Of a DNA stretch of 64,000 nucleotides, positions 34,304 to 44,054 are shown one piece after another. A program made the position numbers and the translations under genes. The stretch is from Polaribacter sp. IC073 (lineage in GTDB: Bacteria > Bacteroidota > Bacteroidia > Flavobacteriales > Flavobacteriaceae). The stretch lies in assembly GCF_007997075.1 (NCBI RefSeq), contig NZ_VORS01000001.1, positions 248,001-312,000 on the forward strand. The letters run 5' to 3'. The notes under the pieces are model-generated. The model did not search any database. It had not been told where the DNA came from and worked only from the letters and a program-made list of their open reading frames with translations. The number at the start of each line of letters is the position of its first letter. Within the stretch, counting starts at the first letter, position 1.

Positions 34304-37240
34304 TTATAGCTTAATATTCAATTTTGTGTAGTAAAAAGAACCATTTGTTCCCATTTGTGTAGCGTCCCATAATCCTCCACTATCAGTAAAACTATTTTGT
34401 TTCGTAGGATAGATATTAAACAAATTACTGGCGCCTAATTGCAGATTAATTAGAGCATTTACTTGATAGCTGAAATGGATGTCTGTAGTTATTTTTGGTT
34501 GATAACGATCTATAGAGGCTTCTAATCTTTCTTTTTCTGAATTATTAAAGTTTGATAAATCTTGACTTATTTGCCAATCAATTAATTGCACGCTACTAAA
34601 TCTTGTAAAGCTTAAAGATGTTTTTAATTTTTTATACTGATAATTAACGCCTAAATTAAACTTACTTTTTGGCGCCGATGCTAATAAAAATTGCTGATCT
34701 CGCTTACCAAAAAAAGTTTCTTTATCTAACTCTCTATTATTTATTTCTGTAATTTTCATATAATTAATGTTCCCAGAAAAATCGAAAGATAATTCGCTAT
34801 TTGCCATTTTTTTCTTCCAGTTTAAAACCAAATCCATCCCTGTAGTTTCTGTACTTACTCCGTTTGCAAAAAACTGAACATTATCAATTCCCAAACCTAA
34901 ACTAGAGGCATCAAAATTACCGCTTAATATAATTCTGTCCTTAATGGAAACATAATACGCATCTAATGTTGCATTAAATGCAGAACTTAGTTTTGCCGCA
35001 AACCCTAAACTAAAATTTTTAGCGCTTTCTTCCTTTAAATTATCAATATTAAACCTTCTTGCAATTGGACTGTTATTTGCTACTAAAAGTGATTCCGTTG
35101 GTCTGCTGCCAATAAAATTAGTAAAGGTTAAATTGTAATAAATCTGAGCTAAGGAAGGTGCTCTAAAGCCTGTACTAAAAGAACTTCTTAGGTTTAATTT
35201 TTGAGTGATTTTATATCTAGAGGCCAATTTAAAGTTTAGTGTGCTTCCAAAATCGCTATAATATTCATAGCGCAACGCAGCACCAATCATAAATTTCTTA
35301 GTAAAATCTACTTCTGTATCTAAATATAGACCAAAGTTAGATCTATTTCTATCGACTTCATTTTCTGGCGAATACCCAGGAAACCCTTGAGAACCTCCTG
35401 GTCTCATTATTCCGTTATATGTTTTATAGTCTGAAACTGGTGTTTTTGAGGTTACCAAATCTCCATTTATGTCATAAGAGCCATACGAAGCTTCTTCACC
35501 AGAAAATATTTTGTATTCATCTAATCGATATTCTAAACCCAAAGCAATATTAAATCCGTAAGATTTCTCTAAAAAATATTTAGAAAAATCGATGCTTGTT
35601 GTATTTTGAATTAATTGATGGCCACCCGCATCAAACTCTGTTGGTGAATTTTCTTCGAGCGTTGCATTTAAAGTGTTTTTAATAAAATAATGAAAGTTAT
35701 TTCTTCCAAACGTATTATTCACATCTATATTCCATTCTTTGAAATTTGTCACCATTCCTATTGAAAATGAATTGTCAATAATCTCTGAGGTAATTAACGG
35801 ATTAAATCCGCCCGGATAAATCGCTAAAACATTTCTTTCGCTGTTAAAAGTTCTTGTAAAAGCAAAAGCTTCTGTGTTTTTATAATTAAAACCACCATTT
35901 AAATACAGTTTTGTATTTCTATAAATCGGAATTTCAGAATTTAAAAAAAGACTCACGTTCTTTACAGCTGCTTGACCGTATTTTTCTCTTGCAGCAGTTG
36001 TTGGTCTTAACGTATTATCGGTGGATAAAGCTTCTGCAGAAACATTTACAAAACCTCCTTTACTTATTTTTGTGCCATAATTTAAACCTAATTTATAGGT
36101 AAAACCATCAACTTTATTAGGAAAAACACTATTTGTATCGCCATTATGAAACCCTAAAGTAGTACTCACATTTAGCTCATTATCGGTGTCTTTTAGAACA
36201 ATATTTAAAACTCCTGCAATTGCATCAGATCCATATTGGGCAGAAGCACCGTCTCTTAATAATTCTATTCTTTTTATTGCTGAAATAGGTATGGCATTTA
36301 AATCGGTACCAGAATTTCCTCTACCTCTGGTTCCATATAAATTTATTAAAGAAGCTTGATGCCTTCTTTTTCCGTTGATTAAAACCAAGGTCTGGTCTGG
36401 TCCTAAACCTCTTATAGTTGCAGGATCTATATGATCGGCACCATCTGCACCAGATTGTTTTGTGGCATTAAATGAAGGTATTGCGTATTGTAAAAATTGA
36501 TTAATTTCTACTTGACTACTTTTAGAAGATGTCTTTTCAATATCTATAAAATCAATAGCTACTGGTGTATCTTTGGCAACTCTGTTTTTATTTCTAGATC
36601 CTACCACTTGTACCTCATCTAATTCTTGACCCGCCAACAAAACAATTGTATGAAATATATTTGGCGCAAGTTGAAGTCTTTTAGAATTGTGCCCTAAAAA
36701 ACTAACGGTAATATTATTTTTTTGCTGAATTTCGAACGCGAATGTTCCGTCTATGTTTGTAGTAGTTCCTTCTAAAGATTCATTTTCTTGCAAAGTTGCG
36801 CCGCTAAGTGGTCTATTATCTGAACTTAGAACGATTCCGCTAACCACTACCTTTTTTCTATTAAAAGTACTGTCTATAATTGCATTCCTCGAGAAAACAG
36901 TAGTTCCCTTAGAATGAATTTTCCGCTTGCCGTCTTTTTGTTTGACATAAATAACATAATAGTTATTGCCCAAATCATCAAATAAGAAAGGGGTTAATTT
37001 TTCTAATAAAGAGATGGACTCACTTAAAGATAAGTTTACAAAACCTTCTTCTTGAATTTGTTTGCCCGAAAGTAAATTTGCGTTGTAAGTGAAAAATATT
37101 TGATGATTATTACTAATTTTATCTAGCAAAGCAGCTAAAGATATGGTCTCTTTTTTATGCTCTTGAGCAACTGCCGTTTGAAAAGTAAAAGTTACAGAAA
37201 TAAGTAATATCAGTTTTATGTATACTAATTTTTGAAACAT
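34304..37240 (-). CDS. TonB-dependent receptor 3 with N-terminal STN (surface signalling) domain
   Basis: 978 aa. Signal peptide (1-25), STN domain (about 30-105, ALLDKISNNHQIFFTYNANL), carboxypeptidase-regulatory-like domain (about 130-205), plug (about 215-345, TLVLINGKRRH, SAQYGSDAIAGVLNIVL) and barrel. STN domains touch FecR in the periplasm and trigger the ECF sigma factor. The gene is 20 bp behind fecR, so sigma-FecR-receptor form one unit. Its plug signature PATIRGLGPDQTLVLINGKR is almost that of receptor 1. Ligand unknown. Confidence 0.92.
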   Translation of the reverse strand: MFQKLVYIKLILLISVTFTFQTAVAQEHKKETISLAALLDKISNNHQIFFTYNANLLSGKQIQEEGFVNLSLSESISLLEKLTPFLFDDLGNNYYVIYVKQKDGKRKIHSKGTTVFSRNAIIDSTFNRKKVVVSGIVLSSDNRPLSGATLQENESLEGTTTNIDGTFAFEIQQKNNITVSFLGHNSKRLQLAPNIFHTIVLLAGQELDEVQVVGSRNKNRVAKDTPVAIDFIDIEKTSSKSSQVEINQFLQYAIPSFNATKQSGADGADHIDPATIRGLGPDQTLVLINGKRRHQASLINLYGTRGRGNSGTDLNAIPISAIKRIELLRDGASAQYGSDAIAGVLNIVLKDTDNELNVSTTLGFHNGDTNSVFPNKVDGFTYKLGLNYGTKISKGGFVNVSAEALSTDNTLRPTTAAREKYGQAAVKNVSLFLNSEIPIYRNTKLYLNGGFNYKNTEAFAFTRTFNSERNVLAIYPGGFNPLITSEIIDNSFSIGMVTNFKEWNIDVNNTFGRNNFHYFIKNTLNATLEENSPTEFDAGGHQLIQNTTSIDFSKYFLEKSYGFNIALGLEYRLDEYKIFSGEEASYGSYDINGDLVTSKTPVSDYKTYNGIMRPGGSQGFPGYSPENEVDRNRSNFGLYLDTEVDFTKKFMIGAALRYEYYSDFGSTLNFKLASRYKITQKLNLRSSFSTGFRAPSLAQIYYNLTFTNFIGSRPTESLLVANNSPIARRFNIDNLKEESAKNFSLGFAAKLSSAFNATLDAYYVSIKDRIILSGNFDASSLGLGIDNVQFFANGVSTETTGMDLVLNWKKKMANSELSFDFSGNINYMKITEINNRELDKETFFGKRDQQFLLASAPKSKFNLGVNYQYKKLKTSLSFTRFSSVQLIDWQISQDLSNFNNSEKERLEASIDRYQPKITTDIHFSYQVNALINLQLGASNLFNIYPTKQNSFTDSGGLWDATQMGTNGSFYYTKLNIKL

Positions 37241-37260
37241 TTACGAGTTTAAGGTGATGC

Positions 37261-38250
37261 CTATTTCTTACTGATAATTAAACTATTGTCTTTTTTAATA
37301 ATAAGTACATCAACAGATTTTTCAATTGCTTTTATACAGATGTCAATATTTGTAATAGGAACAGCTCCTGTTATTAAAGTATTTTTACTCTGCTCGTCTT
37401 TAAAAATTATAGAAAAACCATAAGCTTCTTCTATTTTTTCCATCGCTTCTTCCAAAGATAGGTTTTCAAAAAGTAAAGAACCATTTTTCCAAGAGGTTTT
37501 AATAGTCGCATTAAATATGTTTTTATCTTCTAAAATTTTATCTTTTGCTGCGGAATAAGAAATATAATTACCCGGAATCATTTTTTTATCTGCACCATTC
37601 TTTAATTTAAGCCAAATATTTCCTTCTTCTAAAAAAACACCTGTTTTTTTCTTTTTAGTGTTTACATTAAAAGAAGTGCCATAAACTTCTACAGATAAAT
37701 CGTCTGTTAAAACCCAAAATTTAGCATTTGTAGCTACTTTTTTATCCACTTGAAAAAAAGCTTCACCAGACAACCAAACTTTTCTACTTTCATTTTTATA
37801 ATAAGACAAACTAGAGTTCGAGTTTAAAGTAACATCACTACCGTCTTGTAATTTTATAGTTAAAATTTCTCCATAGTCTGTTTTATGCATAATTTTAGAA
37901 TTGCTATTTATAAAATAGAATGCAACAGAAATTAATAAAAGTATAGATGCAGCGGCACTAAATTGCTTTAGAAATCTTACTTTTCTTTTCGGTTTTTCTT
38001 TTTTAGCTTGAATTTTAGCTTCTAGCTTCTTCCATTCGAAAGCTACTTTTTCTTTACCAACTAAATTCTTATCAAAAGAAATGCCTAGAACAAGGTCTTT
38101 TGCTTTATTTACCAATGCTTTTTTATCAGGATTGTTTTCAATCCAAAATTCCCAAAAATTAATGTCTGTGCCATTATTTTGTAGTGCCCAATTTTTAAAA
38201 GAAGCATCTTCTAAAAAATCATTTATGGTATTGTACTTTTTCTTTATCAT
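37261..38250 (-). CDS. FecR-family anti-sigma factor
   Basis: 329 aa, one transmembrane helix (about residues 92-110, AAASILLLISVAFYFIN). The N-terminal cytoplasmic part (1-90) should bind the sigma factor; the periplasmic part has the FecR domain (YGEILTIKLQDGSDVTLNSN, RKVWLSGEAFFQVDK) and a C-terminal DUF4974 domain (LSLEEAMEKIEEAYGFSI) that meets STN. The arrangement (65 bp after the sigma gene, 20 bp before the STN receptor) is the typical Bacteroidota surface-signalling unit. Confidence 0.92.
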   Translation of the reverse strand: MIKKKYNTINDFLEDASFKNWALQNNGTDINFWEFWIENNPDKKALVNKAKDLVLGISFDKNLVGKEKVAFEWKKLEAKIQAKKEKPKRKVRFLKQFSAAASILLLISVAFYFINSNSKIMHKTDYGEILTIKLQDGSDVTLNSNSSLSYYKNESRKVWLSGEAFFQVDKKVATNAKFWVLTDDLSVEVYGTSFNVNTKKKKTGVFLEEGNIWLKLKNGADKKMIPGNYISYSAAKDKILEDKNIFNATIKTSWKNGSLLFENLSLEEAMEKIEEAYGFSIIFKDEQSKNTLITGAVPITNIDICIKAIEKSVDVLIIKKDNSLIISKK

Positions 38251-38315
38251 TTAATAAATGTATCGAATGTATATAGATAAGGCAATTCCCCTTTTTCTAT
38301 ACTCTTAATATTATG

Positions 38316-38882
38316 TTAAAGCTTAAATAATTTGATAATAGAAATTTCTTCCTTTAAACTCTTTATGGCTTTGTGAAGCGTATTTACTACACTTTGATAA
38401 TTAATTCCCATTATTTCTGATATTTCCGTAGCCTTTAAACCACTATAATATTTTAAATAAATGGCTTCTTTTTGTCTGTTTGGCAACTTATTTAGCAAAC
38501 TAGAAATGTTTTTATTTTTAAATCGTTCTGTTTCTTGGTTTGTCATTAACTCTTCTGCGGTAAACTGAATGTCTGCAAAGTTTTCATTAGAAAAATCTGT
38601 GTGTTTTACTTTTTCATTCTTTTTCATCACTTTTAATAAAAAGCGTTTGTAAGAGGTAAAAAGGTAAGGAGCAATGGTTTCTAAATCGCTTAAATTTTCT
38701 CGATGTTCATAAACATATAAAAAGAAATCTTGCAAAGTATCTTCTGTAAGAGCAGTATCTTTCGATATTTTTAAACCATAACTATGTAATTCTGGGTAAT
38801 AAGTTTCAAAAAGTACAGAGAAAGCGTTTAAGTCTCCTTCCTTTAATGATTTCCATAAAAACTTGTCTGTCAACTTATCCAT
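38316..38882 (-). CDS. ECF RNA polymerase sigma factor
   Basis: 188 aa. Region 2 (about residues 12-85, FSVLFETYYPELHSYG and EDTLQDFFLYVYEHR) and region 4 (about 120-180, LPNRQKEAIYLKYYSGLKATEISEIMGINYQSV in parts: LPNRQKEAIYLKYYSG, EISEIMGINYQSV). Release from the FecR anti-sigma factor should drive receptor 3 and possibly receptors 1 and 2. The first gene of this operon; divergent from moxR by 139 bp. Bacteroidota FecI-like group. Confidence 0.92.
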   Translation of the reverse strand: MDKLTDKFLWKSLKEGDLNAFSVLFETYYPELHSYGLKISKDTALTEDTLQDFFLYVYEHRENLSDLETIAPYLFTSYKRFLLKVMKKNEKVKHTDFSNENFADIQFTAEELMTNQETERFKNKNISSLLNKLPNRQKEAIYLKYYSGLKATEISEIMGINYQSVVNTLHKAIKSLKEEISIIKLFKL

Positions 38883-38976
38883 GTAAAATTTAGTCCTCTA
38901 ATATTTCTATAAAAGTAAGAAAAAATAACAAAGTATCTTTAACCTACTTTTAACAAGAATAAATTTGTTAAAATTG

Positions 38977-38984
38977 TAGCTTTG
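38977..38984 (+). promoter_or_regulatory. Putative -7 element of the moxR-bat operon
   Basis: TAGCTTTG matches TAnnTTTG, 37 nt upstream of the moxR ATG. The -33 region has TTTT, not TTTG, at a suitable distance. Confidence 0.45.
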
Positions 38985-39021
38985 TTTTCAATAAAAAATA
39001 TAACACCTAATACAATATATA

Positions 39022-40011
39022 ATGGATGTAGATGTAAGAGCTATTAACGAGAAAATCGAAAGGGAAAGTGCCTTTATCGATATTCTTACTTTAGAAATGA
39101 ATAAAGTAATTGTGGGCCAAAAACAAATGATCGAAAGTTTGTTAATTGGATTGATTGGAAATGGACACATTCTATTAGAAGGGGTACCTGGTTTGGCAAA
39201 AACACTGGCAATTAATACCTTATCTAAAGCAGTACAAGCAAGTTTTAGTAGAGTGCAGTTTACGCCAGATTTATTACCGGCAGATGTTGTTGGAACCATG
39301 ATTTATAACATGAAAGAAAACGACTTCATGATTAAAAAAGGACCCATTTTTGCAAATTTTGTATTAGCAGATGAGATAAACAGAGCGCCTGCAAAAGTGC
39401 AATCTGCTTTATTAGAAGCAATGCAAGAGCGTCAAATTACTATTGGAGATACTACTTTTAAGCTAGATGAACCTTTCTTAGTAATGGCAACTCAGAATCC
39501 GGTTGAGCAAGAAGGAACGTATCCCTTACCAGAAGCACAAGTCGATCGTTTCATGCTAAAGGTAGTCATCGATTACCCGAAGTTACAAGATGAACAGCTT
39601 ATTATGCGTCAGAATTTATCTGGCGGATTCGCAAAAGTGAATCCTGTTATTTCTGTGGAACAAATTATTAAAGCTAGAGAAGTTGCGAATGAAGTTTATA
39701 TGGACGAGAAAATTGAAAAATATATTCTTGACATTATTTTTGCAACACGTTATCCAGAAAAATATAATTTACCACAATTAAAAGACTTAATTAGTTTTGG
39801 TGCATCTCCAAGAGGAAGTATCAACTTAGCAAAAGCTGCTAAATGTTATGCTTTTATAAAGCGAAGAGGGTATGTAATACCAGAGGATGTAAGAGCGGTT
39901 GTTTTTGATGTTTTACGTCACAGAATAGGAATTACCTATGAAGCGGAAGCAGAAAACATAACGTCTGTAGACATTATAAACCAGATTATTAATGAAGTTG
40001 AAGTACCTTAA
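39022..40011 (+). CDS. MoxR-family AAA+ ATPase
   Basis: 329 aa. AAA+ chaperone-like ATPase of the MoxR/RavA group. Walker A GVPGLAKT near residue 54, Walker B LADEINRAPAKVQ near 117, sensor 1 ATQNPVEQEGTYPLPEAQ and sensor 2 in SFGASPRGSINLAKAAK. In Bacteroidota this gene heads the Bat operon, and is thought to act with DUF58 and VWA proteins in assembly or stress functions. Six or seven downstream genes read in the same direction. Confidence 0.93.
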   Translation: MDVDVRAINEKIERESAFIDILTLEMNKVIVGQKQMIESLLIGLIGNGHILLEGVPGLAKTLAINTLSKAVQASFSRVQFTPDLLPADVVGTMIYNMKENDFMIKKGPIFANFVLADEINRAPAKVQSALLEAMQERQITIGDTTFKLDEPFLVMATQNPVEQEGTYPLPEAQVDRFMLKVVIDYPKLQDEQLIMRQNLSGGFAKVNPVISVEQIIKAREVANEVYMDEKIEKYILDIIFATRYPEKYNLPQLKDLISFGASPRGSINLAKAAKCYAFIKRRGYVIPEDVRAVVFDVLRHRIGITYEAEAENITSVDIINQIINEVEVP

Positions 40012-40029
40012 TCAATTATCAATAAACAC

Positions 40030-40057
40030 TTATCAGTGTAAAATGTGAAACTGATAA
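40030..40057. repeat. Small hairpin between moxR and DUF58 gene
   Basis: TTATCAGT (40030-40037) and ACTGATAA (40050-40057) are complementary around a 12-nt loop, 19 nt after the moxR stop. No T-run, so it is more likely a stability or processing stem than a terminator. Confidence 0.4.
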
Positions 40058-40086
40058 TGGATAAATGTTAACGGACAATTGAAGAA

Positions 40087-40956
40087 ATGGATACAAAAGA
40101 GATACTTAAAAAAGTTCGGAAGATAGAAATTAAGACAAAACGCTTGTCTAATGATATTTTTGGAGGTGAATACCACTCATCTTTCAAAGGACGTGGTATG
40201 ACTTTTTCTGAAGTAAGACAATACCAATTTGGTGATGATGTAAGAGCCATTGACTGGAATGTTACCGCGCGTTACAACGAACCTTATATTAAAGTTTTTG
40301 AAGAAGAACGTGAGCTAACAATGATGCTTTTGGTAGATGTTTCTGGTTCTGAACTATTCGGAACAGCAACACAGTTTAAAAAAGATACGGTTACAGAAAT
40401 TGCCGCAACCTTAGCCTTTTCTGCCACTCAAAACAACGATAAAGTGGGGTTAATTTTATTTTCTGATGATATTGAGCTGTTTATTCCTCCCAAAAAAGGA
40501 AAAAGTCATGTGTTAAGAATCATTAGAGAGTTAATTGAATTCAAACCAAAAAGCAAAAAGACCAATATTGCTGCTGCTTTAAAGTTTTTATCTAGTGTGA
40601 TGAAAAAAAGAGCCATTGTTTTTATGTTGTCTGATTTTATGGATGATGATTATGAAAAGACTTTAAAAATTGCTGCTAAAAAACACGATTTAACAGGCAT
40701 TAGAATTTTTGACAAACATGATGAAGAAATTCCTAATTTAGGAATGGTCCCTATGTTAGATTCAGAAACTGGCGCTGTTCAGTTGATAAATACAGCATCT
40801 AAATCTGTAAGAACAAGTTACAAAGCAAATGCTTTACGCTTAACAGATTATTATACAAACATGTTTAAAAGAAGTGGTGCAGGAACCGTAAACACCAGAG
40901 TTGACGAAAATTACGTAAAGAAATTATTGGGTTATTTTAAACACAAAGGAAGATAG
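40087..40956 (+). CDS. DUF58 domain protein
   Basis: 289 aa. Contains the DUF58 signature REYQFGDDVRAIDWNVTAR (here VRQYQFGDDVRAIDWN) near residues 42-60 and a von Willebrand-like segment with a MIDAS-like start (LLVDVSGSELFG) and ALKFLSSVMKK. Typical second gene after moxR; a co-factor of the MoxR ATPase. No transmembrane segment. 12 bp before the next Bat gene. Confidence 0.92.
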   Translation: MDTKEILKKVRKIEIKTKRLSNDIFGGEYHSSFKGRGMTFSEVRQYQFGDDVRAIDWNVTARYNEPYIKVFEEERELTMMLLVDVSGSELFGTATQFKKDTVTEIAATLAFSATQNNDKVGLILFSDDIELFIPPKKGKSHVLRIIRELIEFKPKSKKTNIAAALKFLSSVMKKRAIVFMLSDFMDDDYEKTLKIAAKKHDLTGIRIFDKHDEEIPNLGMVPMLDSETGAVQLINTASKSVRTSYKANALRLTDYYTNMFKRSGAGTVNTRVDENYVKKLLGYFKHKGR

Positions 40957-40968
40957 TTACTTTTAAAA

Positions 40969-41886
40969 ATGAAAAAACAAATATTCTACATACTCCTATT
41001 TATTGCGACCCTAAGTTTTGCGCAAAAACCAATGGTAAAAGCAGAAATAGACACCACAAACATTAGAATTGGTGAACAGTTTCAGTTAAAAATTTCTGTG
41101 GATGAAACAGCGAACGTTATCATTCCTGCAATAAGATTAAAGGGCCTAGAAATAATAGATTCTACAAGGATTGATACCCTTAAAAACAGTTTAATTAGAC
41201 GATACATTCTAACCGGTTTTGATAGTGGCGCATTTTACATTCCGCAACAACAAATATTTGTAAAGAATCAGGCTTTTTTAACAGATTCTCTTTTAGTAAA
41301 TGTAGCTACCGTTGCTATCGATACGACGAAGGTGAAGAAATTCCCGATAAAATCAATCAAAAAAGAACCTTTTACTTTTGATGATTTTAAAATCTACATT
41401 TATATTGCTCTAGCAATTTTAGCCATTATTGGTTTCTGGATTTATTGGTTTGTTATCAGAAAAAGAAAAGAAGAAGAGGAAGCGCCAACCTACAGAACTT
41501 TGCCTCCTTATGAGGAAGCAATTCTAAGACTGACTGAATTAGACGACAAGTTATTGTGGCAAAACAATAAAGTAAAAGAATATTATTCTGAATTAACAGA
41601 AATTGTTCGTGGTTATATAGAGCGTGAGTTAAAAGTACCTGCATTAGAAAACACAACGGATGAGGTTTTAGAAATGATAAAAGATTTCAAAAAAACAGAT
41701 ACCATAGAAACTTCAAAAGAAACCATCGATAAATTGAAAGATTTATTACGTGAAGCCGATTTGGTGAAGTTTGCAAAATCGAAACCATTGGCGTTAGAAA
41801 TTGAAGACGATAGAAAAGATGCAGAATTTATCATAGGCAATTTAAAGCCAAAACCAATAATAGAAAAAGAAGATGAACTGGAGTAA
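40969..41886 (+). CDS. BatD-like single-pass membrane protein (short form)
   Basis: 305 aa. Signal peptide (MKKQIFYILLFIATLSFAQ), an extracytoplasmic beta-rich domain (20-135, VKAEIDTTNIRIGEQFQLKI), one transmembrane helix (about 144-166, IYIALAILAIIGFWIYWFVI), and a cytoplasmic helical tail (180-300). The pattern is that of BatD-type proteins but is shorter than the full BatD encoded later. Placed between DUF58 and BatA. Overlaps batA by 14 bp, so coupled. Confidence 0.75.
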   Translation: MKKQIFYILLFIATLSFAQKPMVKAEIDTTNIRIGEQFQLKISVDETANVIIPAIRLKGLEIIDSTRIDTLKNSLIRRYILTGFDSGAFYIPQQQIFVKNQAFLTDSLLVNVATVAIDTTKVKKFPIKSIKKEPFTFDDFKIYIYIALAILAIIGFWIYWFVIRKRKEEEEAPTYRTLPPYEEAILRLTELDDKLLWQNNKVKEYYSELTEIVRGYIERELKVPALENTTDEVLEMIKDFKKTDTIETSKETIDKLKDLLREADLVKFAKSKPLALEIEDDRKDAEFIIGNLKPKPIIEKEDELE

Positions 41887-42880
41887 TTTTGAATTTTATA
41901 ACCCTGAGTTTCTCTGGTTGCTAATTTTAATACCGTTATTGGCAATCTGGTATTTTTTTATGCGCAAAAAAGATGCCGCTGTTTTAACCATGCCAAGTAT
42001 AAAAGGTTTTAAGGTAGAAGCTTCTATTTTATCTAAATTAAAACCAATCTTATATCTCTTAAGATTGTTGGCGTTGGCAGCAATTATCGTTGCTTTGGCA
42101 AGACCAAGAAATGTCTCTGTAAGTAAAAAAACAAAAACAAATAAAGGGATTGATATTGTTATGGCAATTGATGTTTCTGCAAGTATGTTGGCTAGAGATT
42201 TAAAGCCAAATAGACTAGAAGCACTTAAAAAAGTAGCCATAAATTTTGTAGATAGAAGACCAAATGACAGAATTGGTATTGTTGTTTATGCTGGTGAGAG
42301 TTTTACGCAAACACCAATTACAAGTGATAAAGGCATCATAAAAAGAACCATTTCTGAATTGAAGTGGGGACAATTAGAAGGGGGAACCGCAATAGGAATG
42401 GGCTTGGGTTCTGGTGTAAATCGACTAAAAGATAGCAAAGCAAAAAGTAAGGTTATTATTTTATTGACAGATGGTGTGAATAATTCTGGAAATATCGACC
42501 CAAGAACTGCAACAGACTTAGCAAAAGAACTAAATATTAAAGTGTATACCATAGGAATTGGTACCAACGGAATGGCAGATTTTCCTTGGAGTAGAGATCC
42601 TAGAACCGGTAAATTAAACTTTAGAAAGCAACAGGTAGAAATAGACGAAAAACTATTGCAAGAAATTGCTTTTGAAACGGAAGGAAAATATTTTAGAGCA
42701 ACCGATAATGAGTCTTTAAAAGAGATTTACGATGAAATTGACAAGCTAGAAAAAACAAAAATAGAAGAGTTTAAGTATTATAATTATCAAGAAAAATTTA
42801 GAGCTTTTGTCTTTTTAGGACTAGGATTCTTGTTGTTAGAATTTATCTTGAGGAATACTTTATTTAAGTCATTTATTTAA
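41873..42880 (+). CDS. batA: Aerotolerance protein BatA (VWA domain)
   Basis: 335 aa. Two N-terminal transmembrane segments (residues 10-28 and 57-77), a von Willebrand factor A domain (about 90-290) with a complete MIDAS (AIDVSASMLARD, TAIG..., LTDGVNNSG) and a C-terminal helix (FVFLGLGFLLLEFIL). Known in Bacteroides fragilis as aerotolerance protein; the family is thought to form a membrane complex with BatB. Overlaps the upstream BatD-like gene by 14 bp. Confidence 0.92.
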   Translation: MNWSNFEFYNPEFLWLLILIPLLAIWYFFMRKKDAAVLTMPSIKGFKVEASILSKLKPILYLLRLLALAAIIVALARPRNVSVSKKTKTNKGIDIVMAIDVSASMLARDLKPNRLEALKKVAINFVDRRPNDRIGIVVYAGESFTQTPITSDKGIIKRTISELKWGQLEGGTAIGMGLGSGVNRLKDSKAKSKVIILLTDGVNNSGNIDPRTATDLAKELNIKVYTIGIGTNGMADFPWSRDPRTGKLNFRKQQVEIDEKLLQEIAFETEGKYFRATDNESLKEIYDEIDKLEKTKIEEFKYYNYQEKFRAFVFLGLGFLLLEFILRNTLFKSFI

Positions 42881-43006
42881 ATTAAGTGTAAATGTTAAGG
42901 AATTTGATAACATCTCGATATAAATTTGATGTAAAATAGAATTTACTCGATGTGACATTATGAATACAACAACAACCACACAAATAAACAATTACACGAA
43001 TAAAAC

Positions 43007-44053
43007 ATGTACAAAATAGAAGAACCAATTTATTTTTCCCTGCTAATAATTATTCCAGTAATGATTGTTATTTTCTTGTTGGTTTTATGGTGGAAAAAAA
43101 GAACGCAACGTACGTTTTCTGATGCCTCTTTACTAAAGAAGTTAGCACCAAATTCATCGACTTTTAAAAATACTTTAAAACTAATTATTTTACTTTTAGG
43201 TATTGGCTTTTTAGTGATTTCTTTGACAAACCCAAAAATGGGAACCAAATTAAAAACAGTAAAAAGGGAAGGGGTAGATATCGTTTTTGCTTTAGATGTT
43301 TCTAAAAGTATGTTGGCAGAAGATATTGCGCCCAATAGGTTAGAAAAATCGAAGCAAATTATCTCTAAAATTATAGATAAACTTGGTTCCGACAGAGTTG
43401 GTATTATTATTTATGCAGGAAATGCGTATCCACTTTTACCAATAACTACAGATCATGCTGCTGCAAATATGTTCTTGCAAAACGCAAATCCAGATATGGT
43501 TTCTAGTCAAGGAACAGCCATTAGCGGAGCTTTAGAATTAGCCAAAACTTATTATAATAATGATGAACAAACCAACAGTTTCTTGATTATTATTTCTGAT
43601 GGTGAAGATCATCAAGAAGAAACAAAGCAAGTTGCACAGAATCTTGCAAACGATGGTGTAAAAATTTACACCGTTGGTGTTGGTACCGAAAAAGGTGGCC
43701 CAATTCCTATGCGTTTAAACGGTTCTATGACAGGTTATAAAAAGGACAATAAAGGAGAAACCGTTATTACCAAACGAGTGGCAGAAGTATTACAAGGAAT
43801 TGCAGATGCTGCAGACGGAAAATATATTGATGGAAATTTTACAGACAACCCTGTAAACGAAATAGCAGAAATTATTGCAAATGCAGAAAAAAACGAATTT
43901 GAAACCAAACAGTTTTCAGATTATAAAGATCAGTTTCAATGGTTTTTGGCATTAGGTTTGCTATTCTTAGTCATAGATATTTTCTTGTTTGATAAGAAAA
44001 CAAGATGGTTAAGAAAAGTTGATTTATTTAACGAAGAGAAAACAAAAAATTAA
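43007..44053 (+). CDS. batB: Aerotolerance protein BatB (VWA domain)
   Basis: 348 aa, paralog of BatA. N-terminal transmembrane segments (about 10-29 and 58-76), a VWA domain with MIDAS (ALDVSKSMLAED, LLPITTDHAA, ISDGEDHQEE) and a C-terminal helix (WFLALGLLFLVIDIFL). The 126 bp between batA and batB are the largest gap in the operon and hold no gene. BatC starts 1 bp after its stop. Confidence 0.92.
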   Translation: MYKIEEPIYFSLLIIIPVMIVIFLLVLWWKKRTQRTFSDASLLKKLAPNSSTFKNTLKLIILLLGIGFLVISLTNPKMGTKLKTVKREGVDIVFALDVSKSMLAEDIAPNRLEKSKQIISKIIDKLGSDRVGIIIYAGNAYPLLPITTDHAAANMFLQNANPDMVSSQGTAISGALELAKTYYNNDEQTNSFLIIISDGEDHQEETKQVAQNLANDGVKIYTVGVGTEKGGPIPMRLNGSMTGYKKDNKGETVITKRVAEVLQGIADAADGKYIDGNFTDNPVNEIAEIIANAEKNEFETKQFSDYKDQFQWFLALGLLFLVIDIFLFDKKTRWLRKVDLFNEEKTKN

Positions 44054-44054
44054 A

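Noticed and set aside
42960..43006. Short Thr/Asn ORF between batA and batB
   Set aside because: Low-complexity sequence from an ACA-repeat, runs into the batB start; not credible as a gene.
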